Positions 27,188-35,932 of a stretch of 64,000 nt of DNA are shown here, piece by piece. The translations under genes were made by a program, and so were the position numbers. The stretch is from Succinispira mobilis DSM 6222 (GTDB taxonomy: Bacteria; Bacillota; Negativicutes; Acidaminococcales; Succinispiraceae), in the NCBI RefSeq assembly GCF_000384135.1, contig NZ_KB913028.1:306351-370350 (forward strand), given 5' to 3'. The notes below the pieces were generated by a model that did not search any database, was not told where the DNA came from, and saw only the letters and a list, made by a program, of their open reading frames with translations. Each line of letters starts with the position of its first letter. The first letter of the stretch is position 1.

Positions 27188-28045
27188 ATGGGTAATTTAT
27201 ATATGTGCGCTACGCCAATCGGGAATTTAGCGGAAATGACAGCCCGCGGTATTGAAATTTTAAAGGTGGCTGATTTGATTTGTGCCGAAGATACTAGGCA
27301 TACCTTAAAATTACTCAATCACTTTCAAATAGTAGCGAAAAAATTAATCAGCTATCATGAGCATAATAAAGCAAGACAAAATGAATATATTTTATCGACC
27401 TTGGCTCAAGGCGGTGAAGTTGTGGTTGTCAGTGACGCTGGTTATCCAGGGATTTCCGACCCAGGCGAAGAATTAGTAAGTTTAGCTGTACAACGGGGTT
27501 TTAAAGTATTTACAATTAGTGGCGGCAATGCAGCTCTCAGTGCTTTAGTAGCCTCAGGACTACCGACTCGCACCTTTTATTTTGCCGGGTTTTTGCCCAA
27601 AACGTCGAAACATCGGCGCCAAGAGTTGCAACAACTAGAGAAACTCAATACTACTTTGATTTTTTACGAAGCACCACACCGTTTGGGTGAGACTTTGCGG
27701 GCCTTACTGGAACAATTAGGGGATCGCCGTATTGCTGTAGCCCGGGAATTAACTAAAATCCATGAAGAAATTTTCCGCGGGCGAATTTCTGAGGCCTTAC
27801 AGTGGTTGGCGGAAAATGGTGCGCGCGGTGAATTTGTTTTGGTTGTTGCTAGTGCGGAAATTAGTGGCTTAGCGCTAGAGAGCGAGCCTCCTGCCACAGA
27901 AAACAATCCTGCTGACTTAGAACAGTTATTGCTAAACTACTTAGCGCAGGGCTTAGATAAAAAGCAAGCAATCGCTCAAATTGCAAAAAAACTTAATATC
28001 CCCAAAAAAGTAGTGTATAATACATTTATTAACAAAGAAAATTAA
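27188..28045 (+). CDS. rsmI: 16S rRNA (cytidine1402-2'-O)-methyltransferase
   Basis: The tetrapyrrole-methylase-fold protein begins CATPIGNLAEMTARGIEIL and has AEDTRHT and SDAGYPGISDPG, characteristic of RsmI. It methylates the ribose of C1402 in the decoding centre. The 285-residue length is normal and includes a C-terminal helical domain (DKKQAIAQIAKKLNIPKK). It is 12 bases after the preceding gene, in a run of co-directional genes. Confidence 0.93.
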   Translation: MGNLYMCATPIGNLAEMTARGIEILKVADLICAEDTRHTLKLLNHFQIVAKKLISYHEHNKARQNEYILSTLAQGGEVVVVSDAGYPGISDPGEELVSLAVQRGFKVFTISGGNAALSALVASGLPTRTFYFAGFLPKTSKHRRQELQQLEKLNTTLIFYEAPHRLGETLRALLEQLGDRRIAVARELTKIHEEIFRGRISEALQWLAENGARGEFVLVVASAEISGLALESEPPATENNPADLEQLLLNYLAQGLDKKQAIAQIAKKLNIPKKVVYNTFINKEN

Positions 28046-28076
28046 TGGTTTTTATTTGGAGGAGGACGAAAGTTAG

Positions 28077-29981
28077 ATGACGAAACAACCTTTTTATATT
28101 ACAACACCAATTTATTATCCTAGTGATAATTTGCATATCGGCCATGCTTATTGTACGACGATTGCTGATACTATTGCGCGTTACCAACGCTTACAAGGTA
28201 AAGAAGTATTTTTCTTAACTGGTTCGGATGAACATGGTCAAAAAATTCAACGCAAAGCTCAAGAAAAAGGGATAACTCCCTTAGAATATGTAACACCGAT
28301 TGTTGATAATTTTAAAGTTTTGTGGGAAAAATTAGGTATTACAAATGATGATTTTATCAGAACTAGTGAAGAACGCCACTATAAGGTAGTGCAAGCAATT
28401 TTTGAAAAGATTTTTGCTAAAGGTGATATTTACAAATCTACTTATGAAGGCTTATATTGTACACCATGCGAGACTTTTTGGTTAGAGCGCCAATTAGAAG
28501 ATGGAAAATGCCCTGATTGCAAGCGACCTGTGGAAACGGTGCAAGAGGAAAGCTATTTCTTTAAAATGGGTAAATATCAAGACGCGTTATTGGCACATAT
28601 CGAAGCTCATCCTGAGTTTATTCAACCTGCTTCGCGGCGCAATGAAATGATTAATTTCATTAAACAAGGCCTAGAAGATTTATGTATTTCGCGCACGACT
28701 TTTGATTGGGGTATTCCTGTGCCTGTGGACAATAAACATGTAGTATATGTTTGGTTTGATGCCTTGACAAACTATATTACGGCTGCCGGTTATTTAGATA
28801 ATCCAGAAAAATTCGCTAAATTTTGGCCAGCTAGTTTACATTTAGTTGGCAAAGAGATTATGCGTTTTCATACGATTATTTGGCCGATTATTTTAATGGC
28901 CCTAGAATTACCCTTGCCCGAGAAAGTTTATGGTCATGGCTGGTTAGTAGTTGAGGGCGATAAAATGTCTAAGTCTAAGGGGAATGTAATTGATCCATTA
29001 GGCTTAATTGAAGAATTTGGTGCCGATAGCATTCGTTACTTCTTGTTGCGCGAAATTACTTTGGGTTCAGATGGCAACTTCTCACGCGAGGCTCTGATTA
29101 ATCGCATTAATTCTGATTTGGCCAATGATTTAGGTAATCTCTTGCATCGCACCTTAGGTATGATAGAAAAATTCAGTAATTCTGTAATTTTACCCGCGGC
29201 ACAGCCCAATGCTTTAGATCAAGAACTGATGGCACTAACGCAACAAACTGTGATTAATTATCAAGAAAACATGAATAATATGGAAATAAATAGTGCGATG
29301 CGGGAAATTTGGCAATTAATTAGTCGGGCCAATAAATATATTGATGAAAGTATGCCTTGGGCATTAGCAAAAGACCCCGCACAAAAAGAGCGTCTCAATA
29401 CGGTTTTATATAATTTGGCAGAAGTATTACGGATTGTGGCAATTTTAGTAAGCCCTTATATTCCGCATACTAGCCCGAAAATTTACGCTCAATTGGGCTT
29501 GTCGATAGCGGAATTTAGTTTGGTAGATACTGCTTGGGGTGGCTTGCCAGCTAATACCGCAATTAACAAACAACAACCAGTTTTCCCACGCATTGATTTG
29601 GCCGAAAAAATGGCTGAAGTTGCGCCACAATTACCTGAACCCTTAGCACCGCTTAAAGAAGAATTTAGCATTGATGATTTTGCTAAGTGTGATTTGCGGG
29701 TTGCTAAAGTTTTAGCCGCCGAAAAAGTAAAAAAAGCCGACAAACTCTTAAAATTAGAAGTGGATTTAGGGCATGAAACGAGAACGGTAATTTCCGGTAT
29801 TGCCTTACATTATCAACCTGAAGAATTGGTGGGCAAACACGTAGTTATGGTAATTAATTTAAAAGCGGCCAAAATTCGGGGCGTAGAATCGCGCGGCATG
29901 ATTTTAGCTGCTTCGGATGATCAAGGCAATTTGCAGGTAGTTGAGGTTCCAGGGATGAAAATAGGAAGTTTGGTGAAGTAA
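28077..29981 (+). CDS. metG: Methionyl-tRNA synthetase
   Basis: The class I synthetase has HIGH at 20-23, the zinc knuckle CTPCETF with a second CPDC pair, KMSKSKGN, an anticodon-binding helical domain, and a C-terminal EMAP/Trbp111-like tRNA-binding domain beginning near DFAKCDLRVAKV. At 634 residues it is the full-length dimeric type. GGAGGAGG precedes the ATG. The position between rsmI and tatD matches metS in B. subtilis. No T-box is seen. Confidence 0.96.
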   Translation: MTKQPFYITTPIYYPSDNLHIGHAYCTTIADTIARYQRLQGKEVFFLTGSDEHGQKIQRKAQEKGITPLEYVTPIVDNFKVLWEKLGITNDDFIRTSEERHYKVVQAIFEKIFAKGDIYKSTYEGLYCTPCETFWLERQLEDGKCPDCKRPVETVQEESYFFKMGKYQDALLAHIEAHPEFIQPASRRNEMINFIKQGLEDLCISRTTFDWGIPVPVDNKHVVYVWFDALTNYITAAGYLDNPEKFAKFWPASLHLVGKEIMRFHTIIWPIILMALELPLPEKVYGHGWLVVEGDKMSKSKGNVIDPLGLIEEFGADSIRYFLLREITLGSDGNFSREALINRINSDLANDLGNLLHRTLGMIEKFSNSVILPAAQPNALDQELMALTQQTVINYQENMNNMEINSAMREIWQLISRANKYIDESMPWALAKDPAQKERLNTVLYNLAEVLRIVAILVSPYIPHTSPKIYAQLGLSIAEFSLVDTAWGGLPANTAINKQQPVFPRIDLAEKMAEVAPQLPEPLAPLKEEFSIDDFAKCDLRVAKVLAAEKVKKADKLLKLEVDLGHETRTVISGIALHYQPEELVGKHVVMVINLKAAKIRGVESRGMILAASDDQGNLQVVEVPGMKIGSLVK

Positions 29982-29982
29982 G

Positions 29983-30756
29983 TTGACGAGAATATTTGAT
30001 TCGCATGCGCATTTTGATAATGATTGGTATGATGAAGATCGGGAATTAATTATGCAAGATGCTACTCAAGAATTGTTGGGAATAATAAATCCAGGAACGG
30101 ACTTGGAAACTTCGCGACTTGCGAAAGAATATGCAACACAATATCATAATATTTATGCTGGCTTGGGTTTTCATCCGCATGATGCTAAAAAAATGCAGAG
30201 CACTGATTTGCAGACCTTTGCGGAGTGGGCAGAACATCCTAAAGTAGTAGCAATTGGCGAAATTGGCTTGGATTACTACTATGACCATTCGCCACGTGAA
30301 GTACAAAGACGAGTGTTTATTGAACATATTGATTTAGCAAAACAATTGCACTTGCCGATTATTGTCCACGACCGCGATGCCCATGGGGATATTATGGAGA
30401 TAATAAAAACAGAGGCTAAGGGCGTGCCAGGAGTATTTCATTGTTATTCAGGTTCCTTGGAGATGGCCAAAGAACTTTTGAAAATGGGTTATTATTTGTC
30501 TTTCGGTGGTAGTGCAACTTTTAAAAATGCGCATAAATTAAGAGAAGTCGTGCGTTTTGTACCATTAGAGAGAATTTTATTGGAAACTGATTCGCCTTAT
30601 CTAGCGCCAGAGCCTTATCGGGGCAAACGGAATATCCCGAACATGGTGCAGGTAGTCTTAGCAAGAGTGGCCCAAGAACGTGGTGAAAGTACTGAAACCC
30701 TGGCGCAGGCCACAAATAAGAACATCAGCGACTTATTCGCGAAAATCAAGCTCTAA
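29983..30756 (+). CDS. tatD: TatD family metal-dependent DNase
   Basis: The metal-binding motifs are DSHAHFDN at the N-terminus, GEIGLDYYY, HDRDAH, FHCYSGS and LETDSPYLAPE. TatD proteins are 3'-5' deoxyribonucleases and belong to the TIM-barrel hydrolases. The TTG start follows metG by one base with no strong Shine-Dalgarno element, suggesting coupled translation. Length 257 is standard. It is the equivalent of yabD by position. Confidence 0.93.
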   Translation: MTRIFDSHAHFDNDWYDEDRELIMQDATQELLGIINPGTDLETSRLAKEYATQYHNIYAGLGFHPHDAKKMQSTDLQTFAEWAEHPKVVAIGEIGLDYYYDHSPREVQRRVFIEHIDLAKQLHLPIIVHDRDAHGDIMEIIKTEAKGVPGVFHCYSGSLEMAKELLKMGYYLSFGGSATFKNAHKLREVVRFVPLERILLETDSPYLAPEPYRGKRNIPNMVQVVLARVAQERGESTETLAQATNKNISDLFAKIKL

Positions 30757-30776
30757 ACGCCTGTAAACAGCTAAAT

Positions 30777-30806
30777 TTGACAAAAAACTGAAAATCGTGC
30801 TATAAT
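30777..30806 (+). promoter_or_regulatory. Promoter of the YabE-like gene
   Basis: TTGACA (30777-30782) and TATAAT (30801-30806) are exact consensus hexamers with an 18-base spacer, immediately after tatD. Confidence 0.75.
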
Positions 30807-30833
30807 ACTTCAGCCTTGGTGAGGAGTGATATA

Positions 30834-31820
30834 ATGTTAAAAACAATATTAAACCCAAAACAAAGGATTTTTGTATTATCGGCGGTTTTAGTGTGTGTAG
30901 CTTTAGTCTTGACAGGATTTGTGGCAAGCAAAAAAACTTTAGAAGTTTTAGTTGATGGAAAAAATATAAAAATCGAAACAAGAAGCACCAACCCAAAAAA
31001 AATCTTGCAAGAGATGGGGGTGCATTTGTCAGAACACGATGGTTATGCTCTAGACACGCCTAAAGTGCGTGATGGTAGTAAAATCGAAGTTATTCGAGCT
31101 ATTCCTGTAACTGTAATAAATCAAGGTAAAAGGCACGTAGTTAATACGGGCTTGGCAACAGTTGCGGAAGTTTTGAAACTGATGAAAGTGGATTATGCAA
31201 ACAAGGTAGTAAGTGTGAAACTTACCGACCGTCCACGAGTGGATCTTCCTATTCACGTGTTAGGTAACAATGAAAAACTAAATGCAGTGGAAGAAACTAT
31301 GGAATTTGCAGTACGTGAACAGGCAGATAGTCATTTAGAATTCGGCGAAAAACGAGTAATAACCCCTGGGGTTTTGGGGAAAAAACAAGTTTTATACAAA
31401 GAAACGCTAACAGCTGATGGCAGTGTGAAACGCGAAAAACTTTCAGAAGAAGTGTTGGCACAACCGCAGGAACAAATCGTAGCGGTAGGTAAGAAAAATA
31501 TGATAGAAACTTCGCGGGGATCATTCCGCTATCGAGCTGTGTATGATATGCAAGCTACGGCTTACACACCATACTTAGATGGTTCGGGTAGTGGGATTAC
31601 GGCAACGGGCATTCCTGCTCGACGTGGGGTTGTCGCTGTTGATCCGCAAGTTATTCCTCTAGGGTCGCAAGTATATATTCCTGGATATGGACACGCTATT
31701 GCGGCAGATACTGGTGGTGCAATTCGAGGCCACAAAATTGACTTATGTATTGATACTTATCAAGAAGCGATAAGTTTTGGGCGCAGACAGGTAACAGTGT
31801 ATCTTTTGGATGAGTATTAA
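30834..31820 (+). CDS. YabE-like cell wall protein (DUF348, G5 and 3D domains)
   Basis: A single membrane helix (about 12-31) is followed by ubiquitin-like DUF348 repeats (LEVLVDGKNIKIETRS and similar), a G5-like segment and a C-terminal 3D domain with ATAYTPY, GIPARRGVVAVDP and DTGGAIRGHKIDL. The 3D domain is the catalytic lytic transglycosylase fold of MltA and resuscitation-promoting Firmicute proteins. It should act on peptidoglycan at the outer face of the cytoplasmic membrane. ATG 30834 is preferred to TTG 30816 because GAGGAG lies between them. The position matches yabE. Confidence 0.87.
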   Translation: MLKTILNPKQRIFVLSAVLVCVALVLTGFVASKKTLEVLVDGKNIKIETRSTNPKKILQEMGVHLSEHDGYALDTPKVRDGSKIEVIRAIPVTVINQGKRHVVNTGLATVAEVLKLMKVDYANKVVSVKLTDRPRVDLPIHVLGNNEKLNAVEETMEFAVREQADSHLEFGEKRVITPGVLGKKQVLYKETLTADGSVKREKLSEEVLAQPQEQIVAVGKKNMIETSRGSFRYRAVYDMQATAYTPYLDGSGSGITATGIPARRGVVAVDPQVIPLGSQVYIPGYGHAIAADTGGAIRGHKIDLCIDTYQEAISFGRRQVTVYLLDEY

Positions 31821-31828
31821 AAGAGGCA

Positions 31829-31866
31829 GGGTTGACCAAAGCTAAGCTTTTGGTCAACCCTATTTT
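31829..31866 (+). terminator. Intrinsic terminator after the YabE-like gene
   Basis: GGGTTGACCAAA (31829-31840) and TTTGGTCAACCC (31849-31860) pair perfectly, followed by TATTTTAT. Confidence 0.85.
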
Positions 31867-31881
31867 ATATAAAGGATGATG

Positions 31882-32430
31882 ATGAAGTTGCTTAAAGAAG
31901 TTATTGTAGCTGAAGGTAAGCAAGATATTGTTGCGATAAAAAAAGCGATTGAAGCAGAAGTAATTATTACAGGTGGTTTTGCTTTAAATAAACGAACTAT
32001 GGAAAAAATTCAAATTGCTTATGAAAAGCGAGGCATTATTATTTTGACCGATCCTGATGGTGCGGGAGAACGTATTCGCAAATATTTAGCGGAACGCTTT
32101 CCAGCAGCCAAACATGCTTTTATTCCGCGGTTGCAAGCTTGCAAAAATAATGATATTGGTGTGGAACAGGCTAGTCCAGAGGCGATTCGGACTGCTTTGA
32201 GTAAAGTGCGCACTCAAAATATGAGTGCCCAACAAGAGTTTAGTCAGCAAGACCTACTAAATAATTCATTAGTAGGCACGGCACAAGCCAGTGCCAAACG
32301 AGATCGACTAGGAGAATTACTGGGGATTGGCTATGCTAATGCCAAGCAATTTGTATATAGATTAAATAATTATGGAGTAACGCGCTGGGAGTTTGAACAG
32401 GCACTACTTACATTAAATAAAGAGGAGTAA
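31882..32430 (+). CDS. rnmV: Ribonuclease M5
   Basis: The Toprim domain shows VIVAEGKQD with the catalytic glutamate, and LTDPDGAGERIR with the conserved DPD. RNase M5 matures 5S rRNA. Three consecutive ATGs at 31876, 31879 and 31882 occur; the AAAGGA at 31871 fits the last best, giving 182 residues. It precedes rsmA by four bases, the conserved pair. Confidence 0.92.
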   Translation: MKLLKEVIVAEGKQDIVAIKKAIEAEVIITGGFALNKRTMEKIQIAYEKRGIIILTDPDGAGERIRKYLAERFPAAKHAFIPRLQACKNNDIGVEQASPEAIRTALSKVRTQNMSAQQEFSQQDLLNNSLVGTAQASAKRDRLGELLGIGYANAKQFVYRLNNYGVTRWEFEQALLTLNKEE

Positions 32431-32434
32431 CAGC

Positions 32435-33298
32435 ATGCCAGCAATTATTGCCCAAAAGGAAGTAACGCAACATATTCTTAGAACTTTTAATATTCGGGCT
32501 AACAAAAGCTTGGGGCAAAATTTTTTGATTAGCCCCGAGGTGGTTAGACTAATTGTTGAAGCCGCAGAAATTACCCCGGACGAACCAGTATTGGAAATTG
32601 GGCCAGGTATAGGTACTTTGACGCAGGGTTTGGCTTTGGCTGGTGCTAAGGTAACAGCAGTAGAGCTGGATAAACGTCTCTTGCCGATTTTGGATAAAAC
32701 GCTAGAAGGCGCAGGTCAAGTACAGGTGATACATGGCGATATTTTACAGACTGATATAAAGGCGTTGATGCAAGGGCAAAGTTTTAAAGTAGCGGCGAAT
32801 TTACCCTACTATATTACAACGCCGATTGTTTTAAAATTACTAGAAGAAGACTTACCGATTGAGCGGTTAGTGACTATGGTACAAAAAGAAGTCGCAGAAC
32901 GGATGGTAGCCAGCCCGGGTGGTAAAGACTATGGCGCGCTATCGATTGCCGTACAATACCACGCGGAAGTAAGTTTAGCTTTTGTGGTACCCGCGAATTG
33001 TTTTATGCCCGCCCCCAATGTGCAATCGGCGGTAGTTGTTTGTAAAAAACGCACGCAACCAATAGTGGAAGTAGTAAGTGAAAAATTATTTTTCCGCGTA
33101 GTAAAAGCGGCTTTTAGCCAACGCCGCAAAATGCTCTCCAATTGTTTGAAAAATATGGGCGTCGATAGTCAATTTGTGGAAAACTGGTTGCAGACGGCAG
33201 CGATAGATGGAAAGCGCCGTGCGGAAACACTTAGTTTGCAAGAATTTGCCTTATTAACAAATAGCTTTGCTACTTTACAAGAAGCCGTAAAAAAATAA
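32435..33298 (+). CDS. rsmA: 16S rRNA dimethyladenosine transferase
   Basis: This KsgA/RsmA protein dimethylates two adjacent adenosines in helix 45 of 16S rRNA. Diagnostic segments are KSLGQNFL, EIGPGIGTLTQ, and the catalytic NLPYYITTP. The 287-residue length is normal. GAGGAG of its ribosome binding site overlaps the rnmV stop, indicating an operon. Confidence 0.95.
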   Translation: MPAIIAQKEVTQHILRTFNIRANKSLGQNFLISPEVVRLIVEAAEITPDEPVLEIGPGIGTLTQGLALAGAKVTAVELDKRLLPILDKTLEGAGQVQVIHGDILQTDIKALMQGQSFKVAANLPYYITTPIVLKLLEEDLPIERLVTMVQKEVAERMVASPGGKDYGALSIAVQYHAEVSLAFVVPANCFMPAPNVQSAVVVCKKRTQPIVEVVSEKLFFRVVKAAFSQRRKMLSNCLKNMGVDSQFVENWLQTAAIDGKRRAETLSLQEFALLTNSFATLQEAVKK

Positions 33299-33315
33299 AA
33301 TATTTTCAACTTAAA

Positions 33316-33344
33316 TTTACAAAACCAAAAGTATTATGTATAAT
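33316..33344 (+). promoter_or_regulatory. Promoter upstream of ispE
   Basis: TTTACA (33316-33321) and TATAAT (33339-33344) with a 17-base spacer lie in the 100-base gap after rsmA. Confidence 0.65.
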
Positions 33345-33399
33345 AAAAACAGATAAAATATAAAAAGAGTGTAAATTATGATAATAGTGAGGTGAAGCT

Positions 33400-34251
33400 G
33401 TGTATATAGAAGTTGCTAAGGCCAAGATTAATCTTGGGTTACGCGTGTTGGGAAAACGTGCAGACGGCTATCATGAAGTTGATATGTTGATGCAAAGTAT
33501 TGAATTAGCGGATCAGCTAACTTTTGTGAGGGATTCACAACTAACTTTGCAACTCGATAACCAGCAATTGCAGGCTGATCCTCAAGAAAACTTAATTATA
33601 AAAGCCGCGCGAGTGTTAGCGGCGCACACTGGTTTTAAAGGTGGCGCTAAAATTACTTTGCAAAAACGAATTCCCATTGCGGCTGGTTTAGCTGGGGGAA
33701 GTTCGGATGCAGCGGCAACCTTGCGTGGTTTAAATCGACTTTGGCAGACGGGTTTAACTATGCGCGAACTAGAAAATTTGGCTACGCAAATTGGTAGTGA
33801 TGTGGCCTTTTGTGTACAAGGTGGGACACAGAGAGCCACTGGTCGCGGTGAAATTTTACAACCGTTAGCGCCTTTACCGAAAATGAACCTAGTTGTTTTT
33901 AAACCGAATTTTGGTGTGTCTACCCAAAAAGTTTATCAAGCTTTTAATTTGCAAAAAGTAACTAGAAAAGTAGATATTGGACAGTTGATAACTGCTGTAC
34001 AAACTGCTAAAATAGAAGAGATTATTGCATCAATGGGCAATGATCTCGAAAGTGTAACTCTTGCTTTACATCCGGAAATTGGCCTAATAAAAAGGACAAT
34101 GCTCGATTGGGGAGCAAGTTATGCCTTGATGTCTGGAAGTGGGCCGACAGTTTTTGCAGTAGTGGATAATTTGGCTATTGCTCGCAAAATTGTAGAAGAA
34201 TTACCTAAGGAACATTTGGGTGATAGTTATTTGACCAGTACCTGTTCATAA
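33400..34251 (+). CDS. ispE: 4-diphosphocytidyl-2-C-methyl-D-erythritol kinase
   Basis: This GHMP kinase of the MEP isoprenoid pathway has AKINLGLRVLGKRADGYHEV at the N-terminus, the ATP loop PIAAGLAGGSSDAAA, and the C-terminal MSGSGPTVFA. Length 283 is standard. The GTG start at 33400 has GAGGTG five bases upstream. In B. subtilis ispE likewise sits between the ksgA block and purR. Confidence 0.94.
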   Translation: MYIEVAKAKINLGLRVLGKRADGYHEVDMLMQSIELADQLTFVRDSQLTLQLDNQQLQADPQENLIIKAARVLAAHTGFKGGAKITLQKRIPIAAGLAGGSSDAAATLRGLNRLWQTGLTMRELENLATQIGSDVAFCVQGGTQRATGRGEILQPLAPLPKMNLVVFKPNFGVSTQKVYQAFNLQKVTRKVDIGQLITAVQTAKIEEIIASMGNDLESVTLALHPEIGLIKRTMLDWGASYALMSGSGPTVFAVVDNLAIARKIVEELPKEHLGDSYLTSTCS

Positions 34252-34278
34252 AAAAAATGCAAGAGAGGTGAAGGGACA

Positions 34279-34303
34279 ATCATTTAAGCTTAACTTAAAT
34301 GAT
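34279..34303 (+). repeat. Inverted repeat between ribosome binding site and start of the GntR gene
   Basis: ATCATTTAAG (34279-34288) and CTTAAATGAT (34294-34303) form a perfect 10-bp stem with a 5-base loop. The only purine-rich Shine-Dalgarno-like segment (AGAGAGGTGAAGGGA, 34262-34276) lies before the stem, and the ATG lies eight bases after it. Folding in the RNA would bring the two to a normal distance; as DNA it could be the regulator's own operator. Confidence 0.6.
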
Positions 34304-34311
34304 GTCAAATT

Positions 34312-35001
34312 ATGAGCGCAAAATTGTTACCCATTAAATTAGATAGTTATAAACCTTTGAGAGAAATTGTTTGTGATACTTTGCGTCAAGCTATTGTTGA
34401 TGGAATCTTCAAGCCTGGCGAGCGGTTGATGGAAATTCAGTTAGCCGAAGAAATGGGTGTAAGTCGTACTCCGGTTAGGGAAGCTATTCGTAAGCTGGAA
34501 TTAGAAGGCTTTGTGGCCATGATTCCGCGTCGCGGCACCTATGTGGCAGATATCTCGATAAAAGATATTAATGATGTTTATGAAATCCGGATTGCTTTAG
34601 ATGTGTTGGCTGTAGGTCTAACCGCAGAAAGAATTTCGGATGAAGATCTGGTTAAATTAAGAGCTCTACTTATTAATGTCGAAAAACAAATCGAAAGTGG
34701 CGATATTGATAAAATAGTGGAAGCTGATAGTCAATTCCATGATGCCTTATATCAATCAAGTCATAATCAGCGTTTGGTAGGGATAATTAGTAATTTGCGT
34801 GATCAATTTACACGCTTACGCACTCGGTCTATGAATTATCCTGGTCGACTTGATAATACTTTAAAAGAACATAAAGATTTAGTTGATGCAATTGCCAGTC
34901 GCGATGTAACAAGAGCGCAAGAATTGGCTCGTTTACATTTAGAAAATGCGGAACAAACCTTATTGGCGGCAATTAAAGAAGCTAGTATGAAAAATAATTA
35001 A
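34312..35001 (+). CDS. GntR family transcriptional regulator (FCD type)
   Basis: The N-terminal winged helix has LREIVCDTLRQAIVDGIFKP, the helix-turn-helix MGVSRTPVREAIRKLE and the wing RRGTYV. The C-terminal FCD domain contains the metal/ligand histidines in DSQFHDALYQSSHN and the final LARLHLENAEQ helix. Such regulators bind DNA as dimers and respond to small carboxylates. The start at ATG 34312 is forced by an in-frame stop at 34300. The inverted repeat just upstream may be an autoregulatory site. The ligand is unknown. Confidence 0.88.
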   Translation: MSAKLLPIKLDSYKPLREIVCDTLRQAIVDGIFKPGERLMEIQLAEEMGVSRTPVREAIRKLELEGFVAMIPRRGTYVADISIKDINDVYEIRIALDVLAVGLTAERISDEDLVKLRALLINVEKQIESGDIDKIVEADSQFHDALYQSSHNQRLVGIISNLRDQFTRLRTRSMNYPGRLDNTLKEHKDLVDAIASRDVTRAQELARLHLENAEQTLLAAIKEASMKNN

Positions 35002-35020
35002 TAGATGTGGGCAGACAAAA

Positions 35021-35776
35021 ATGATAGATGCAATAATTCTTGCTGGTGGGCAGATGACAGGCAGCCTAAAAGAAGCTTTTCCGGAAGTGCAAAATAAAGC
35101 CCATTTGCTGTTGCAAGATAAAATGCTCCTGGAACATGTTCTTCAGGCGGTTTTAGATAGTCCGCGCATTGATAAAATTTATGTGGTGGGCGATAAAAAT
35201 TTTTTGTGTAAACAACTTAAGCAAGAGCGCGTGCAAATCTTATCAAGCAGTGCTGATATTTATGAAAATTTTATGCGGGCTGCACAGTTAACTACTCGGC
35301 CGCGCGTCTTATTACTTACTGCGGATATCCCCTTGATTACAGGCGCAATTTTAACAGATTTTATTGAACGCTGTGTGCGTAATCCTGCTGATATTTGCTA
35401 TTCTATTGTCAATAGAAAAAACATTGAAGAATTTGCACCAACTAGTAAACGTACTTATGCAACATTGCAAGAAGGTACCTTTACGGGCGGGAATGTGTTT
35501 ATGGTCAAGGTGGCAGCACTAGAACAAGCTAAGGCAGGCGTAGATAAAATTTTTGCTAAGCGTAAAAGTGTTTGGGGGCTAGCGAATCTTATTGGCTGGG
35601 GCTTTTTACTAAAATGGGCGTTTACGAAAATCTCACTGCGTACAGTGGAATTACGCGCTTCTAAATTATTGGGCTGCCAAGCCAAGGCGATTATATCACC
35701 TTATGCGGCTATCGGTATTGATGTAGATAAAATAAGTGATTGGCAGTTAGTAAAAGAACAATTAGAAAAAATATAA
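35021..35776 (+). CDS. MobA-like NTP transferase domain protein
   Basis: The N-terminal IDAIILAGGQMTGSLKE resembles the nucleotide-binding loop of MobA/GlmU-type nucleotidyltransferases, and LLTADIPLITGAIL is the acidic metal-binding motif in place of the usual GDxP. The rest has the expected alternating fold. The product is not predictable; such genes often accompany glmU and ispE in this chromosomal region. A good ribosome binding site is lacking. It is 19 bases after the GntR gene. Confidence 0.75.
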   Translation: MIDAIILAGGQMTGSLKEAFPEVQNKAHLLLQDKMLLEHVLQAVLDSPRIDKIYVVGDKNFLCKQLKQERVQILSSSADIYENFMRAAQLTTRPRVLLLTADIPLITGAILTDFIERCVRNPADICYSIVNRKNIEEFAPTSKRTYATLQEGTFTGGNVFMVKVAALEQAKAGVDKIFAKRKSVWGLANLIGWGFLLKWAFTKISLRTVELRASKLLGCQAKAIISPYAAIGIDVDKISDWQLVKEQLEKI

Positions 35777-35780
35777 ATAA

Positions 35781-35863
35781 GGGACTAGTAACTAGTTGCG
35801 GGCAAAAAGTAGCAATGAAACTTGCAGGATTTTGCTAAAGCAATGGTTTCTTAGTCCCGTTTT
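35781..35863 (+). terminator. Structured terminator with nested hairpin
   Basis: GGGACTA (35781-35787) pairs with TAGTCCC (35852-35858), followed by GTTTTT. Inside, GAAAC/GTTTC and TTGC/GCAA form a second stem and CTAG-TAA-CTAG a third. The long enclosed structure is unusual for a plain terminator. Confidence 0.6.
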
Positions 35864-35865
35864 TC

Positions 35866-35894
35866 TTGTGAGAATAAATTGTGCGTGGTATAAT
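35866..35894 (+). promoter_or_regulatory. purR promoter
   Basis: TTGTGA (35866-35871) and TATAAT (35889-35894) are separated by 17 bases and lie directly after the terminator. Confidence 0.7.
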
Positions 35895-35932
35895 AAAGAA
35901 ATATTTAGTTTACAGTAGAGGATGGGATATTT

